NCBI GenBank assembly: GCA_019136335.1
Contig: JAGVUK010000145.1
Span: 1-10,030 of the forward strand
Source: Methanomicrobiales archaeon
GTDB lineage: Archaea; Halobacteriota; Methanomicrobia; Methanomicrobiales; Methanoculleaceae
Reading direction: 5' to 3'
Length of the DNA: 10,030 nt
Each line of letters begins with the position of its first letter. Positions within the stretch are counted from its first letter, which is position 1. Of this stretch, positions 1 through 5,387 are shown in pieces. The notes beneath the pieces are model-generated. The model was not told the origin of the DNA, ran no database searches, and saw nothing but the letters and a program-made list of their open reading frames with translations. The position numbers and the translations under genes were made by a program.

Positions 1-515
1 TCCTCGTCCTCGCGGAGGATCGCCTCCTTGCCGCAGACATCGTAGCAGAGGCCGCACTCGATGCAGTGCTCTTTATCCTTGACGACGATGTCGGGGACCG
101 CCTGGGCGTGGGGTTTGTAGATCACCTTCCGGACGCCGATCCCGGCGTCGAACCGGTTGTAGACCTCGATCGGGCAGATCCGGGTGCAGTCCCCGCACCC
201 GTTGCACTCGTCCTCGATGATGTAGCGGGGGTGCTTCCTGACCCGGACCCGGAAGTTCCCCACCTCGCCCTCGACCGACTCGACCTCGGAACAGGTGTGG
301 ATCGTGACGTTTGGATGCCGGGCCACCTCCACCATCTTTGGAGAGAGGATGCACATCGAGCAGTCGTTTGTCGGGAACGTCTTATCGAGCTGGGCCATGT
401 GCCCGCCGATGGTCGGTTCGCGCTCGACGAGATGGACGTGGACGTTGTGGTCCGCAAGGTCGAGCGCAGCCTGGATGCCGGCGACCCCGGCACCGATGAC
501 CACGACGTCAGCCAC
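1..515 (-). CDS. HdrA-like FAD/iron-sulfur oxidoreductase (short form), partial at the left edge
   Basis: The first 171 residues are visible; the 3' end lies outside the window. Residues 4-38 form an FAD-binding Rossmann start (GAGVAG at 8-13, E31 at the end of strand 2, GG at 37-38). It is followed by the HdrA signature QLDKTFPTNDCSMCILSPKM (42-61) and two ferredoxin motifs, C104/C107/C110-C114P and C151/C154/C157-C161. This matches the middle of subunit A of CoB-CoM heterodisulfide reductase, the flavin-bifurcating subunit of the cytoplasmic Hdr complex. From what I know of the family, full HdrA has about 130-150 extra residues before the FAD domain; this protein starts directly at the FAD domain. 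The GTG start is supported by GGGAGGT six bases upstream and by the 8-base overlap with the carbonic anhydrase gene, which suggests translational coupling. It may be a paralogous HdrA-like protein rather than the main HdrA. The family is clear; the exact role is not. Confidence 0.88.
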   Translation of the reverse strand, partial: MADVVVIGAGVAGIQAALDLADHNVHVHLVEREPTIGGHMAQLDKTFPTNDCSMCILSPKMVEVARHPNVTIHTCSEVESVEGEVGNFRVRVRKHPRYIIEDECNGCGDCTRICPIEVYNRFDAGIGVRKVIYKPHAQAVPDIVVKDKEHCIECGLCYDVCGKEAILREDE

Positions 516-999
516 GGCGGTACCTCCCTGCGAGTTTGACGTATTCCCGCGCGTTGCGGACGATGCCGTCCCGCTGCTCGGGCGTCGTCTCCCTGACCAC
601 CTTGCCGGGAACCCCGAGGACCAGCGAGTTTGGCGGGATCTCCTTCCCCTCGGTCACCACGGTGCCGGCGCCGATGATGGAGCCTTCCCCCACCACCGCG
701 CCGTTCAGGATGACGGCACCCATCCCGACGAGCACCTCATCGTGGATGATGCAGCCGTGCAGGATGGCGCCGTGGCCGACCGAGACGTCCGACCCGATAT
801 CGACCGGGAACCCGATCGTGGTGTGGACGACGGCGTTGTCCTGGATGTTTGAGCCCGCTCCCACCGTGATCGTATCCCGATCAGCCCGGACCACGGCGCC
901 GAACCAGATGTTCACGTCGTCGGCGAGCGTCACGTCTCCGATGACGGTTGCATTCTCTGCAATAAAGACGCGGTCCCCCACAACTGTTCCGCTCTCCAT
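508..999 (-). CDS. Gamma-class carbonic anhydrase (left-handed beta-helix, CamH-like)
   Basis: This 163-residue hexapeptide-repeat protein should fold as a left-handed beta-helix and act as a trimer, interconverting CO2 and bicarbonate in the cytoplasm. Expected metal ligands are present: H59 (NAVVH), H76 and H81 (GHGAILH), with the HxxxxH spacing of the archaeal Cam enzyme. Supporting residues are R38, D40, Q53 and D54 (RADRD, NIQDN). The acidic proton-shuttle loop and long N-terminus of Methanosarcina Cam are missing, so it belongs with the shorter CamH/YrdA group, where activity is not always shown. The hexapeptide region spans about 5-125 and the C-terminal helix about 135-160. No strong Shine-Dalgarno precedes the ATG. 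A TATA-like box about 30 bases upstream suggests a very short leader. The gene overlaps the downstream HdrA-like gene by 8 bases, so both are probably co-expressed. It could be a non-enzymatic LbetaH protein. Confidence 0.88.
   Translation of the reverse strand: MESGTVVGDRVFIAENATVIGDVTLADDVNIWFGAVVRADRDTITVGAGSNIQDNAVVHTTIGFPVDIGSDVSVGHGAILHGCIIHDEVLVGMGAVILNGAVVGEGSIIGAGTVVTEGKEIPPNSLVLGVPGKVVRETTPEQRDGIVRNAREYVKLAGRYRRG
522..528 (-). promoter_or_regulatory. Shine-Dalgarno site of the HdrA-like gene, inside the upstream gene
   Basis: On the minus strand GGGAGGT lies six bases before the GTG at 515-513, inside the last codons of the carbonic anhydrase gene. It fixes the GTG as the start and fits re-initiation by ribosomes finishing the upstream gene. 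Confidence 0.7.
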
Positions 1000-1023
1000 A
1001 GTACGTCTACTGTTGGTTGCAGC

Positions 1024-1034
1024 GATACAAAATC
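1024..1034 (-). promoter_or_regulatory. Possible TATA box for the carbonic anhydrase/HdrA-like operon
   Basis: Reading the minus strand, GATTTTGTATC is centred about 30 bases before the ATG at 999. It is the only AT-rich stretch in a GC-rich region. An archaeal TATA box here would start transcription within a few bases of the ATG. Inferred from spacing and composition only. Confidence 0.4.
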
Positions 1035-1104
1035 CTCTCCCTCGCCGGTGAGGGAAGGGCGCACGCGCCGGGCGGGGAGATGCGTGGTCTCACGTGAGGT
1101 GCGA

Positions 1105-1128
1105 CGGGCAGGAGCCCGGGCCTGCCCG
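1105..1128. repeat. Inverted repeat, 8-bp stem
   Basis: CGGGCAGG and CCTGCCCG pair perfectly around the 8-base loop AGCCCGGG. It is part of the hairpin cluster in the carbonic anhydrase/coaD gap. No T-tract follows on either strand, so it does not look like a simple terminator. Confidence 0.6.
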
Positions 1129-1171
1129 CGCTTCCCTGCAGGTGGGCTACTCATACACACTCTCCGGCATC

Positions 1172-1215
1172 CCCCACCCCGCCCGCGCCTTCGCAGGGGG
1201 ATACCCGTACGCTTC
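1172..1215. repeat. Imperfect direct repeat, copy A
   Basis: Copy A reads CCCCACCCCGCCCGCG, then CTTC, then a G-run, then ATACCCGTACG. Copy B at 1436-1479 has the same order (CCTCACCCTGCCTGTG, CTTC, G-rich, ATACCCATACG). Many differences are transitions, with an offset of one base. The core ATACCC(G/A)TACG matches at 10 of 11 positions. Low complexity makes the C-rich half weak evidence. Confidence 0.4.
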
Positions 1216-1252
1216 TTCGGTAGCCTCCACCCCACCAGGCCTTCGGCCTCCT

Positions 1253-1275
1253 CCCCCGCCCCTCGGGGGCGGGGG
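1253..1275. repeat. Inverted repeat, perfect 10-bp GC stem
   Basis: CCCCCGCCCC and GGGGCGGGGG pair perfectly across a three-base TCG loop. It directly follows a 5-bp stem (AGGCC-TTC-GGCCT) at 1237-1249, giving two stacked hairpins. Every stem pair is G-C, so it would be very stable as RNA. Confidence 0.65.
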
Positions 1276-1376
1276 CAGTGCTCGCGATACCCGGTGGGCA
1301 GCCGTGCCCGGCTCCTCTCCGGGTTCTCCCCGTGGAGTGGACCGTGGTGGCTATCGCCCCTGGGGGAGGGGCCGAC

Positions 1377-1395
1377 GGGGGGACTCGCTCCCCCC
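1377..1395. repeat. Inverted repeat, 7-bp stem with a competing longer pairing
   Basis: GGGGGGA pairs with TCCCCCC around CTCGC. An alternative pairing joins GGGGAGGGG at 1363-1371 with CCCCTCCCC at 1392-1400, so two mutually exclusive folds are possible. Confidence 0.55.
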
Positions 1396-1435
1396 TCCCC
1401 TGCCTCCAACTCCCAAACTCCGTACTTCCCATCGA

Positions 1436-1479
1436 CCTCACCCTGCCTGTGCTTCATGGGCGAATACCCATACGTTCCC
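1436..1479. repeat. Imperfect direct repeat, copy B
   Basis: Partner of the copy at 1172-1215, about 265 bases further on, in the same orientation. Both share the C-rich arm followed by CTTC and the ATACCC(G/A)TACG core. Protein translations of the two copies are not conserved, so any repeat is at the DNA level. Confidence 0.4.
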
Positions 1480-1531
1480 TCCCTGAACCCCCCACGGTTG
1501 TGCCCGGGCGTAGCCTGAGATCCGACCTTCT

Positions 1532-1540
1532 CATAAGTAC
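1532..1540 (+). promoter_or_regulatory. Possible upstream TATA box for coaD
   Basis: CATAAGTAC would place a transcript start near 1562. A GTGAGG ribosome-like site (1566-1571) then precedes an alternative coaD start at 1578. It competes with the nearer box at 1599-1605. Confidence 0.3.
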
Positions 1541-1598
1541 GAAACCCGGTCGGTACCCTCTGCCTGTGAGGGTCGCGATGGAGAATCAATGCACTATC

Positions 1599-1605
1599 CA
1601 TAAAC
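1599..1605 (+). promoter_or_regulatory. Possible TATA box giving a leaderless coaD transcript
   Basis: CATAAAC is centred about 27 bases before the ATG at 1629, the usual archaeal TATA-to-start distance, so the transcript could begin at the start codon itself. This fits the lack of a Shine-Dalgarno before 1629. Confidence 0.4.
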
Positions 1606-1628
1606 CTCCTCGCGGCAAACCGTTCCTG

Positions 1629-2087
1629 ATGAAAGTGATGGTCGGGGGTACGTTCGATCCCCTGCATGCCGGGCACAGGAAACTCCTCTCCCGTTCCTTT
1701 GAACTCGCCGGGCCTGACGGCGAGGTGGTCATCGGACTGACGACCGACGAGTTTGCCGGGGCGAAGGTGCACCCCGTCCGCCCCTACCAGGAACGGCTGG
1801 CAAACGTCGCGTCCTTCATCAGGGAACGCGGCTACACGGCGGCATGGAGGGTCGAGCCGCTCTCCGACCGCTACGGCAGCGCTCTCGACGCCGACTTCGA
1901 CATCCTCGTCGTCTCCGAGGAGACCTTCCCGGTCGCCGTAGAGATCAACGACCTCCGGCGGAAGCGGGGAAAAAGAAGGGTGGACCTCCACGAGATCTCG
2001 TGTGTCCTTGCCGAAGACGGCCGGCGGATATCGAGCACCCGGATCTGCCGGGGGGAGATCGACCGGCAGGGCCGCCTGATCAGATGA
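1629..2087 (+). CDS. coaD: Phosphopantetheine adenylyltransferase, archaeal type
   Basis: The 152-residue product is a nucleotidyltransferase of the HxGH superfamily. It transfers AMP from ATP to 4'-phosphopantetheine, giving dephospho-CoA, the penultimate step of coenzyme A synthesis. The N-terminal motif GGTFDPLHAGH (6-16) holds the HxGH nucleotide-binding site, and ISSTRI (134-139) is the C-terminal phosphate-binding loop. Length fits the archaeal family. I chose the ATG at 1629 because family members begin just before the GGTFD strand, and a TATA-like box lies 27 bases upstream. An in-frame ATG at 1578, with GTGAGG six bases ahead, would add 17 residues (MENQCTIHKPP...) that look non-conserved. 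The gene is monocistronic and converges on pyrI, overlapping its 3' end by 8 bases. Function is well supported by motifs; only the start is uncertain. Confidence 0.9.
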   Translation: MKVMVGGTFDPLHAGHRKLLSRSFELAGPDGEVVIGLTTDEFAGAKVHPVRPYQERLANVASFIRERGYTAAWRVEPLSDRYGSALDADFDILVVSEETFPVAVEINDLRRKRGKRRVDLHEISCVLAEDGRRISSTRICRGEIDRQGRLIR

Positions 2088-2547
2088 TGTGGCTTGCTAT
2101 ATCGTTCTTGATCAACCAGTCGCAGTAGAGGCAGTGCAGCCCTTTGTCGAGCACCTCAAACGTGCTCGCCACCGGCTCGTTCGTGTTCGTGATGCACCCG
2201 GGGTTCGGGCACCTGACCACGCCTTTGAGGACCTTCGGGATCTCCACACCCTTCTTCTCCGCCACATGGTAGTCGCGGATGATGTTGATCCTTGCGTGCG
2301 GCGCGATCAGGGCGATCCGGTCCACCTCTTCCGTGCGGAGCTCCCGGTTCTCTATCTTGACGATGTCCTTCTTTCCGAGCCGCTTGCTCTCGACGTTCGT
2401 CGCGATGCTCAGGCACTCCCGCGTCGACCCGGTGATCCCGAGGATCCGGAGCACGTTGAGCGCCTCGCCGGCGGTGATATGGTCGATGACGGTGCCGTTC
2501 CTGATAGGGCTGACGAGCAGCCCCCCTGACGGGTCTTTTCTGGTCAT
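2080..2547 (-). CDS. pyrI: Aspartate carbamoyltransferase regulatory subunit
   Basis: The 155-residue product is the regulatory chain of aspartate transcarbamoylase. It binds nucleotide effectors through its N-terminal allosteric domain (about 10-105) and contacts the catalytic trimers through a C-terminal zinc domain. The four zinc cysteines are visible as C113, C118, C139 and C142 (CPNPGC, CLYC), nearly the same spacing as in E. coli PyrI. Allosteric-domain landmarks include NGTVIDHI (17-24), ending in the effector-site region, and ENRELRTEEVDRIALIAP (66-83). The ATG overlaps the pyrB stop as ATGA, and GAGGTG at the end of pyrB sits five bases before it, so translation is coupled and the two chains are likely made in step. 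Its 3' end overlaps convergent coaD by 8 bases. Identification is secure. Confidence 0.97.
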   Translation of the reverse strand: MTRKDPSGGLLVSPIRNGTVIDHITAGEALNVLRILGITGSTRECLSIATNVESKRLGKKDIVKIENRELRTEEVDRIALIAPHARINIIRDYHVAEKKGVEIPKVLKGVVRCPNPGCITNTNEPVASTFEVLDKGLHCLYCDWLIKNDIASHII

Positions 2548-3440
2548 TTCATCACCTCATGGAGGAGCGCCATCCTGACGGGCACACCGTTCTTTGCCTG
2601 CTCAAAGTAGCGTGCATACGGCGTGCGGTCAACCGCCGGGTCGATCTCCCCGGCGCGCGGGAGGGGGTGGAGGATCATCAGGTTCTCCCTGACGCCGGTC
2701 AGGAGATCGGGCGTGATCCGGTAACTGGACGCGACGTTGTAGTACGACGCCGAATCCGGGAACCGCTCGCGCTGGATCCTCGTGACGTAGAGGACGTCGA
2801 GGTCCCGGATCACCTCCTCGACATCCGCATGCTCGATCACCTCCGTGCCGCGTTCGCGGAGCTCGAGGGTTATGTTCGCCGGCATCTCGAGCCCTCCCGG
2901 CGCGATCGTATGGAGCGTGACCCCGTAGAGGGAGAGGGCGAGCGCGAGCGAATGTGCGGTCCTCCCATAGCGCAGATCCCCGAGGAGCCCGACATCGATA
3001 CCGTCGATCGGCATCGACTGCCTGATGGTGTAGAGGTCAAGCAGCGTCTGGCTCGGGTGCTGCCCCGCACCGTCCCCGGCGTTGATGACCGGCACCGTGG
3101 CGAACTCGCTTGCCAGCCGCGCGGCCCCCTCCTTTGGGTGGCGGAGCACGATGGTGTCCGCGTAGCTGCTCAACACCCTGATGGTGTCGGCCAGTGTCTC
3201 CCCCTTGACGATGGAACTTGCCTCGACCGAATCGACGCTGATCCACCTTCCGCCGAGCCGCGCCATGGCCGTTGCAAACGACATCCGTGTCCGGGTGCTC
3301 GGTTCGAAGAAGAGGAGGGCGGCAAGTTTATCCTCAAGCGCCCGGGACCGGTATCCCAGGGTGTCGAACTCCTCTGCCCTGTCGAGCAGGTAATCAAGAT
3401 CGCTCCTCTCAAAATCGCGGATAGAGATAATGTGGTACAT
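2544..3440 (-). CDS. pyrB: Aspartate carbamoyltransferase catalytic subunit
   Basis: The 298-residue product condenses carbamoyl phosphate with aspartate, the committed step of pyrimidine synthesis. Active-site elements occur in family order: STRTR (48-52, phosphate loop), the 80s loop with S75 and K79 (SSIVKGET), R100 in LRHP, H128 and Q131 in GQHPSQT, R160 in GDLRYGRTAHS, the aspartate-binding RIQRERF segment, and HPLPR near the C-terminus. All expected catalytic residues are present. The frame is open 19 codons further upstream, but I chose the ATG at 3440: it gives the typical length, and GGAAGGT lies nine bases before it. pyrB is first in a pyrB-pyrI operon, the order also seen in E. coli. 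A TATA-like box at 3518-3525 suggests a leader of about 55 bases. Confidence 0.97.
   Translation of the reverse strand: MYHIISIRDFERSDLDYLLDRAEEFDTLGYRSRALEDKLAALLFFEPSTRTRMSFATAMARLGGRWISVDSVEASSIVKGETLADTIRVLSSYADTIVLRHPKEGAARLASEFATVPVINAGDGAGQHPSQTLLDLYTIRQSMPIDGIDVGLLGDLRYGRTAHSLALALSLYGVTLHTIAPGGLEMPANITLELRERGTEVIEHADVEEVIRDLDVLYVTRIQRERFPDSASYYNVASSYRITPDLLTGVRENLMILHPLPRAGEIDPAVDRTPYARYFEQAKNGVPVRMALLHEVMK
2551..2558 (-). promoter_or_regulatory. Strong Shine-Dalgarno for pyrI, inside the end of pyrB
   Basis: GAGGTGAT on the minus strand, a near-perfect match to the archaeal anti-Shine-Dalgarno, ends three bases before the pyrI ATG; its GAGGTG core leaves a five-base spacer. It encodes part of the final pyrB codons and supports coupled translation. 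Confidence 0.75.
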
Positions 3441-3517
3441 CGTGCGGCTACCTTCCGGGGGTTTTCCGTCCGCCGGCGTGCGGGCGCAAAGATCCACCCC
3501 TCCCCCGCTGCGGTGCG

Positions 3518-3525
3518 GATAAAAC
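3518..3525 (-). promoter_or_regulatory. Possible TATA box for pyrBI
   Basis: On the minus strand the element TTTTATCC lies in GC-rich surroundings. Transcription would start near 3495, leaving a leader of about 55 bases with the Shine-Dalgarno near its end. The same TTTTATCC element precedes moaC. Confidence 0.4.
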
Positions 3526-3562
3526 CCCTCTTCTCTCCTGAATACTGGTTCGCCCCAAACCC

Positions 3563-3577
3563 ACTAATACTTTTTTT
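3563..3577 (+). promoter_or_regulatory. AT-rich promoter candidate for the cysteine-module gene
   Basis: ACTAATAC followed by seven Ts is the most AT-rich stretch of the 209-base gap between pyrB and the divergent small gene. It could serve as a TATA element with a leader of about 55 bases. The exact element is uncertain. Confidence 0.35.
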
Positions 3578-3649
3578 CCCCAGGCGCGGCCGATCCCTCA
3601 TGACAACCTTTCTCATCTTTGCCCCTCATACTACTCCGGGAGGAGAATT

Positions 3650-3838
3650 GTGTCCGAACCAGAGGAAGTGTATGCCCCCGAGGTCTGTTGCCACTGCGGC
3701 GGGCTTGGATGCACATACTGTAACAAAAAGGGCACCGTGATGGTGCCGCAGCCGTCGCAGAAGTGCACGCATTGCGGCGGCGACTGCTGCATATACTGCG
3801 GGTACACCGGATGGGAACGCCCGCTGAAAGAGTACTAA
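3650..3838 (+). CDS. Small tandem four-cysteine (zinc ribbon-like) protein of unknown function
   Basis: This 62-residue protein has ten cysteines. Two modules share exact spacing: C13-x2-C16-x4-C21-x2-C24 and C39-x2-C42-x4-C47-x2-C50, both of the form CxHCGGxxCxYC. Each looks like one tetrahedral zinc site, so the protein probably binds two zinc ions, although an iron-sulfur or metal-storage role cannot be excluded. C14 and C46 are extra. The CxxCGG start recalls the DnaJ zinc-finger repeat, but there is no J domain. There is no signal peptide or membrane segment. The start is GTG, supported by GGGAGGAGA about five bases upstream; an overlapping ATG at 3600 is in another frame. It ends three bases from the convergent methyltransferase gene. 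I cannot name its function. Confidence 0.82.
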   Translation: MSEPEEVYAPEVCCHCGGLGCTYCNKKGTVMVPQPSQKCTHCGGDCCIYCGYTGWERPLKEY

Positions 3839-3841
3839 CCC

Positions 3842-4567
3842 CTATTTTCGTGCGATCGTGATGTAGCCGCTGTGGGCGACCCTGGTCGACGGCCGCGTCC
3901 CCCGGGCGGAGCGTGTCAGTTCACGCTCCATGCACTCGTAGCAGTGGACGTCGCGGAAGAGCGGCATTGCGGCGTCGAGCGCGATGAACGTGTGCTCGAG
4001 GAACGGCGTGTAGGTCGCGAGGTAGCCGCCGGGCGAGAGGAGCGAGAAGGCGTGCTCCACGTGCGCCGGTGTTATCGTGAGGTCCAGGTGGACGACGTCG
4101 AACGCACCGGTCGCCGTGAGCACGTCGGCCGCGATCACCTCGACGTTATCGAGGCGGGCGGCCCTGATGTTCTTCTCCGCGAGCCGGGCAAACTCCGGGC
4201 GCACCTCGTAGGTCTTCACCTCGCGGGCGATCTTCCCGAAGTAGATCGCGGCGACACCGCTCCCGGTGCCGGCGTCAAGGACACGGTCCTCACGGTTCAT
4301 CCCCGTGTAGGCGATCACGATACCGATATCCTTCGGGAGCATCGGGGCGCCGCTCCTTTTTGCGTGGACGAAGAAGTCGGTCGCCCGGGGGCGGAGGACC
4401 GTAAACGGGGTGCCGAGGTGGGTCCTGATCTCGTCGCCGGGGTTCATCCCCACGAGCGCCCCGCGGTCGATCATCCCCCGGTCGGTGGAGAACTGCCCCT
4501 CGCCCGCCGTCACGAAGTACTCGCGGTCCTCACCGACGAGCAGGAGGTGTTCACCGGTCTCGATCAT
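3842..4567 (-). CDS. TrmI-like SAM-dependent methyltransferase, probably tRNA (adenine-N1)-methyltransferase
   Basis: The 241-residue product has a small N-terminal beta domain (about 1-65), then a class I methyltransferase fold: a linker containing PKDIGIVIAYTGM (78-90), motif I VLDAGTGSG (96-104), an acidic ribose-binding residue E121 in YEVRPEF, and a motif IV-like FDVVHLDL (156-163). Architecture and the PKDIG-to-motif I arrangement match archaeal TrmI, which methylates N1 of adenines in the tRNA T-loop. After LDL the usual proline-rich D-x-P-x-P stretch is replaced by TITPAH, so specificity is less certain than the fold. The ATG overlaps the NAC stop as ATGA, making it last in the DHH-PUA-NAC operon. 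As I recall, the PUA-NAC-methyltransferase order recurs in other euryarchaea. A methyltransferase of other RNA specificity is the main alternative. Confidence 0.8.
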   Translation of the reverse strand: MIETGEHLLLVGEDREYFVTAGEGQFSTDRGMIDRGALVGMNPGDEIRTHLGTPFTVLRPRATDFFVHAKRSGAPMLPKDIGIVIAYTGMNREDRVLDAGTGSGVAAIYFGKIAREVKTYEVRPEFARLAEKNIRAARLDNVEVIAADVLTATGAFDVVHLDLTITPAHVEHAFSLLSPGGYLATYTPFLEHTFIALDAAMPLFRDVHCYECMERELTRSARGTRPSTRVAHSGYITIARK

Positions 4568-4905
4568 TGTTGTGCGAGTCTCAGGATCGCTTCGGCGATG
4601 TCGCCGCGGGTCTCGATGAGCGCCTTCTTCGCGGCCTCCTCGGTAGCCCCGGCCTGGGATGCGACGAGGGCGACGTCTTCGTCGGGGATCTCCGGGACCG
4701 CCTCTTCAAACCGGGCCTCCCCGGTGAGCTGGTAGGTGGTGACCCCCTGCATCGTGGTCGCGACGACCTGGGCATCGTCAAAGACGTAGTTTCCCGCGGG
4801 CGTGTAGATCACCACCTTCTCGACGCCCTCGATCTCCTCCATCTCCATGCCCATCTGCTTCATCATCTGCTTCATCTTTTTCGGGTTTATCTTACCTGGA
4901 AACAT
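4564..4905 (-). CDS. nac: Nascent polypeptide-associated complex protein (archaeal NAC)
   Basis: The 113-residue product matches archaeal alpha-NAC, a homodimeric ribosome-associated factor that binds emerging chains. A basic, methionine-rich N-terminus (KINPKKMKQMMKQMGM, 5-20) precedes the NAC beta-barrel (about 22-70: VEKVVIY, YVFDDAQVV, TTYQLTGEA). A C-terminal UBA domain follows (about 75-113: EDVALVASQAGATEEAAKKAL). Both parts are complete and length is typical. The ATG lies inside the last codons of the PUA gene, with a 19-base overlap in another frame, and GGAGAGGAT a few bases upstream is a good ribosome site. The gene overlaps the TrmI-like gene by four bases. Its place among RNA-binding and RNA-modifying genes fits a translation-linked operon. 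Identification is secure. Confidence 0.96.
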   Translation of the reverse strand: MFPGKINPKKMKQMMKQMGMEMEEIEGVEKVVIYTPAGNYVFDDAQVVATTMQGVTTYQLTGEARFEEAVPEIPDEDVALVASQAGATEEAAKKALIETRGDIAEAILRLAQQ

Positions 4906-5387
4906 TCGGATCCTCTCCCCTGTCGTACTTTTACCGCTACACCGTAATTAAATGCCAGCATCTCCCGGCCGGAAAGCAGGGCTGCGCCCGTGGCAAGGAG
5001 CACGTCGTTCCCGGTCACCACCAGCACCTCGTCCCCTGCGCGGATACGCTCGTCGGCAGCGACGACGTGCTTTGCCATCGCATTCTTCCCGTCCGCGATG
5101 AACGCTGCCACATCCTCCTGCACCGCCACCCGGTAGGCCGGGGGGGCGAGGACGGCCAGAAGGCGCGTCGCCCCGGCGATCCCGAGGGTCAGGCGGCCGT
5201 CCTGTGCGCGAACGGTCGCAAGCCGCTCGTTTCCGAGCCGCACCTGGCGGATGCGCCCGGTCGTCGAGAACTGGAACGTGCACCCGTCGGGAAAGAGGGC
5301 CTCTCCCGACCCGGCGCCGAACTGGAAGTCAGCTATCACCCGTATCCGCCGGAGCGAACTGTCGTTTGAGTATTCGGTTGACACCAT
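4887..5387 (-). CDS. PUA-domain RNA-binding protein (archaeal Tma20/MCT-1-like)
   Basis: The 166-residue product has an N-terminal domain with the family-like LRRIRVIADFQFG (12-24) and FPDGCTF, then a C-terminal PUA domain (about 85-160: AVQEDVAAFIADGKNAMAKH, GDEVLVV, LATGAALLS, GVAVKVRQG). PUA domains bind structured RNA; related archaeal proteins resemble the ribosome-associated Tma20/MCT-1 group. I see no catalytic domain. Two in-frame ATGs exist, at 5408 and 5387; I chose 5387 because AGAGGAG lies seven bases before it and relatives have about ten residues before the LRRIR segment. The start lies inside the end of the DHH gene (59-base overlap) and the stop overlaps NAC by 19 bases. The product is probably a translation or RNA-maturation factor; the RNA target is unknown. 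Confidence 0.85.
   Translation of the reverse strand: MVSTEYSNDSSLRRIRVIADFQFGAGSGEALFPDGCTFQFSTTGRIRQVRLGNERLATVRAQDGRLTLGIAGATRLLAVLAPPAYRVAVQEDVAAFIADGKNAMAKHVVAADERIRAGDEVLVVTGNDVLLATGAALLSGREMLAFNYGVAVKVRQGRGSECFQVR

Larger units (their letters stand above)
1000..1577. other. C-rich, hairpin-dense intergenic region without a convincing gene
   Basis: This gap of nearly 600 bases separates two divergent genes. Open frames cross it on both strands, but GC richness makes stop codons rare; the translations are low-complexity (Pro, Arg, Gly, Ser), have no ribosome site and resemble no family I know. The plus strand is strongly C-biased, especially 1160-1410. Inverted repeats are frequent: 1038-1055 (6-bp stem), 1089-1098 (CTCACGTGAG palindrome), 1105-1128 (8 bp), 1237-1249 (5 bp), 1253-1275 (10 bp), 1307-1323 (5 bp) and 1377-1395 (7 bp). 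An imperfect direct repeat lies at about 1172-1215 and 1436-1479. It could be decayed repeats, a REP-like cluster, a structured RNA, or the promoter region of the two flanking genes. Confidence 0.6.

Noticed and set aside
66..852. Plus-strand open frames opposite the HdrA-like and carbonic anhydrase genes
   Set aside because: The minus-strand products carry iron-sulfur, FAD and zinc-ligand motifs; the plus-strand translations have none.
1172..1479. Possible CRISPR array in the repeat-rich gap
   Set aside because: There are only two diverged copies, with no regular spacers and no cas genes nearby.
1048..1518. Plus-strand open frames in the gap before coaD
   Set aside because: Pro/Arg/Ser-rich translations differ in every frame, no Shine-Dalgarno is present, and the repeated segments are not conserved as protein.
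930..1991. 353-codon minus-strand open frame across the intergenic gap and coaD
   Set aside because: It runs antisense to coaD and into the carbonic anhydrase gene. The translation is low-complexity with no family match and no ribosome site; GC richness explains the lack of stops.
2559..3740. 393-codon plus-strand open frame opposite pyrB
   Set aside because: It is antisense to the clearly functional pyrB and has no recognisable domain; a codon-bias shadow.
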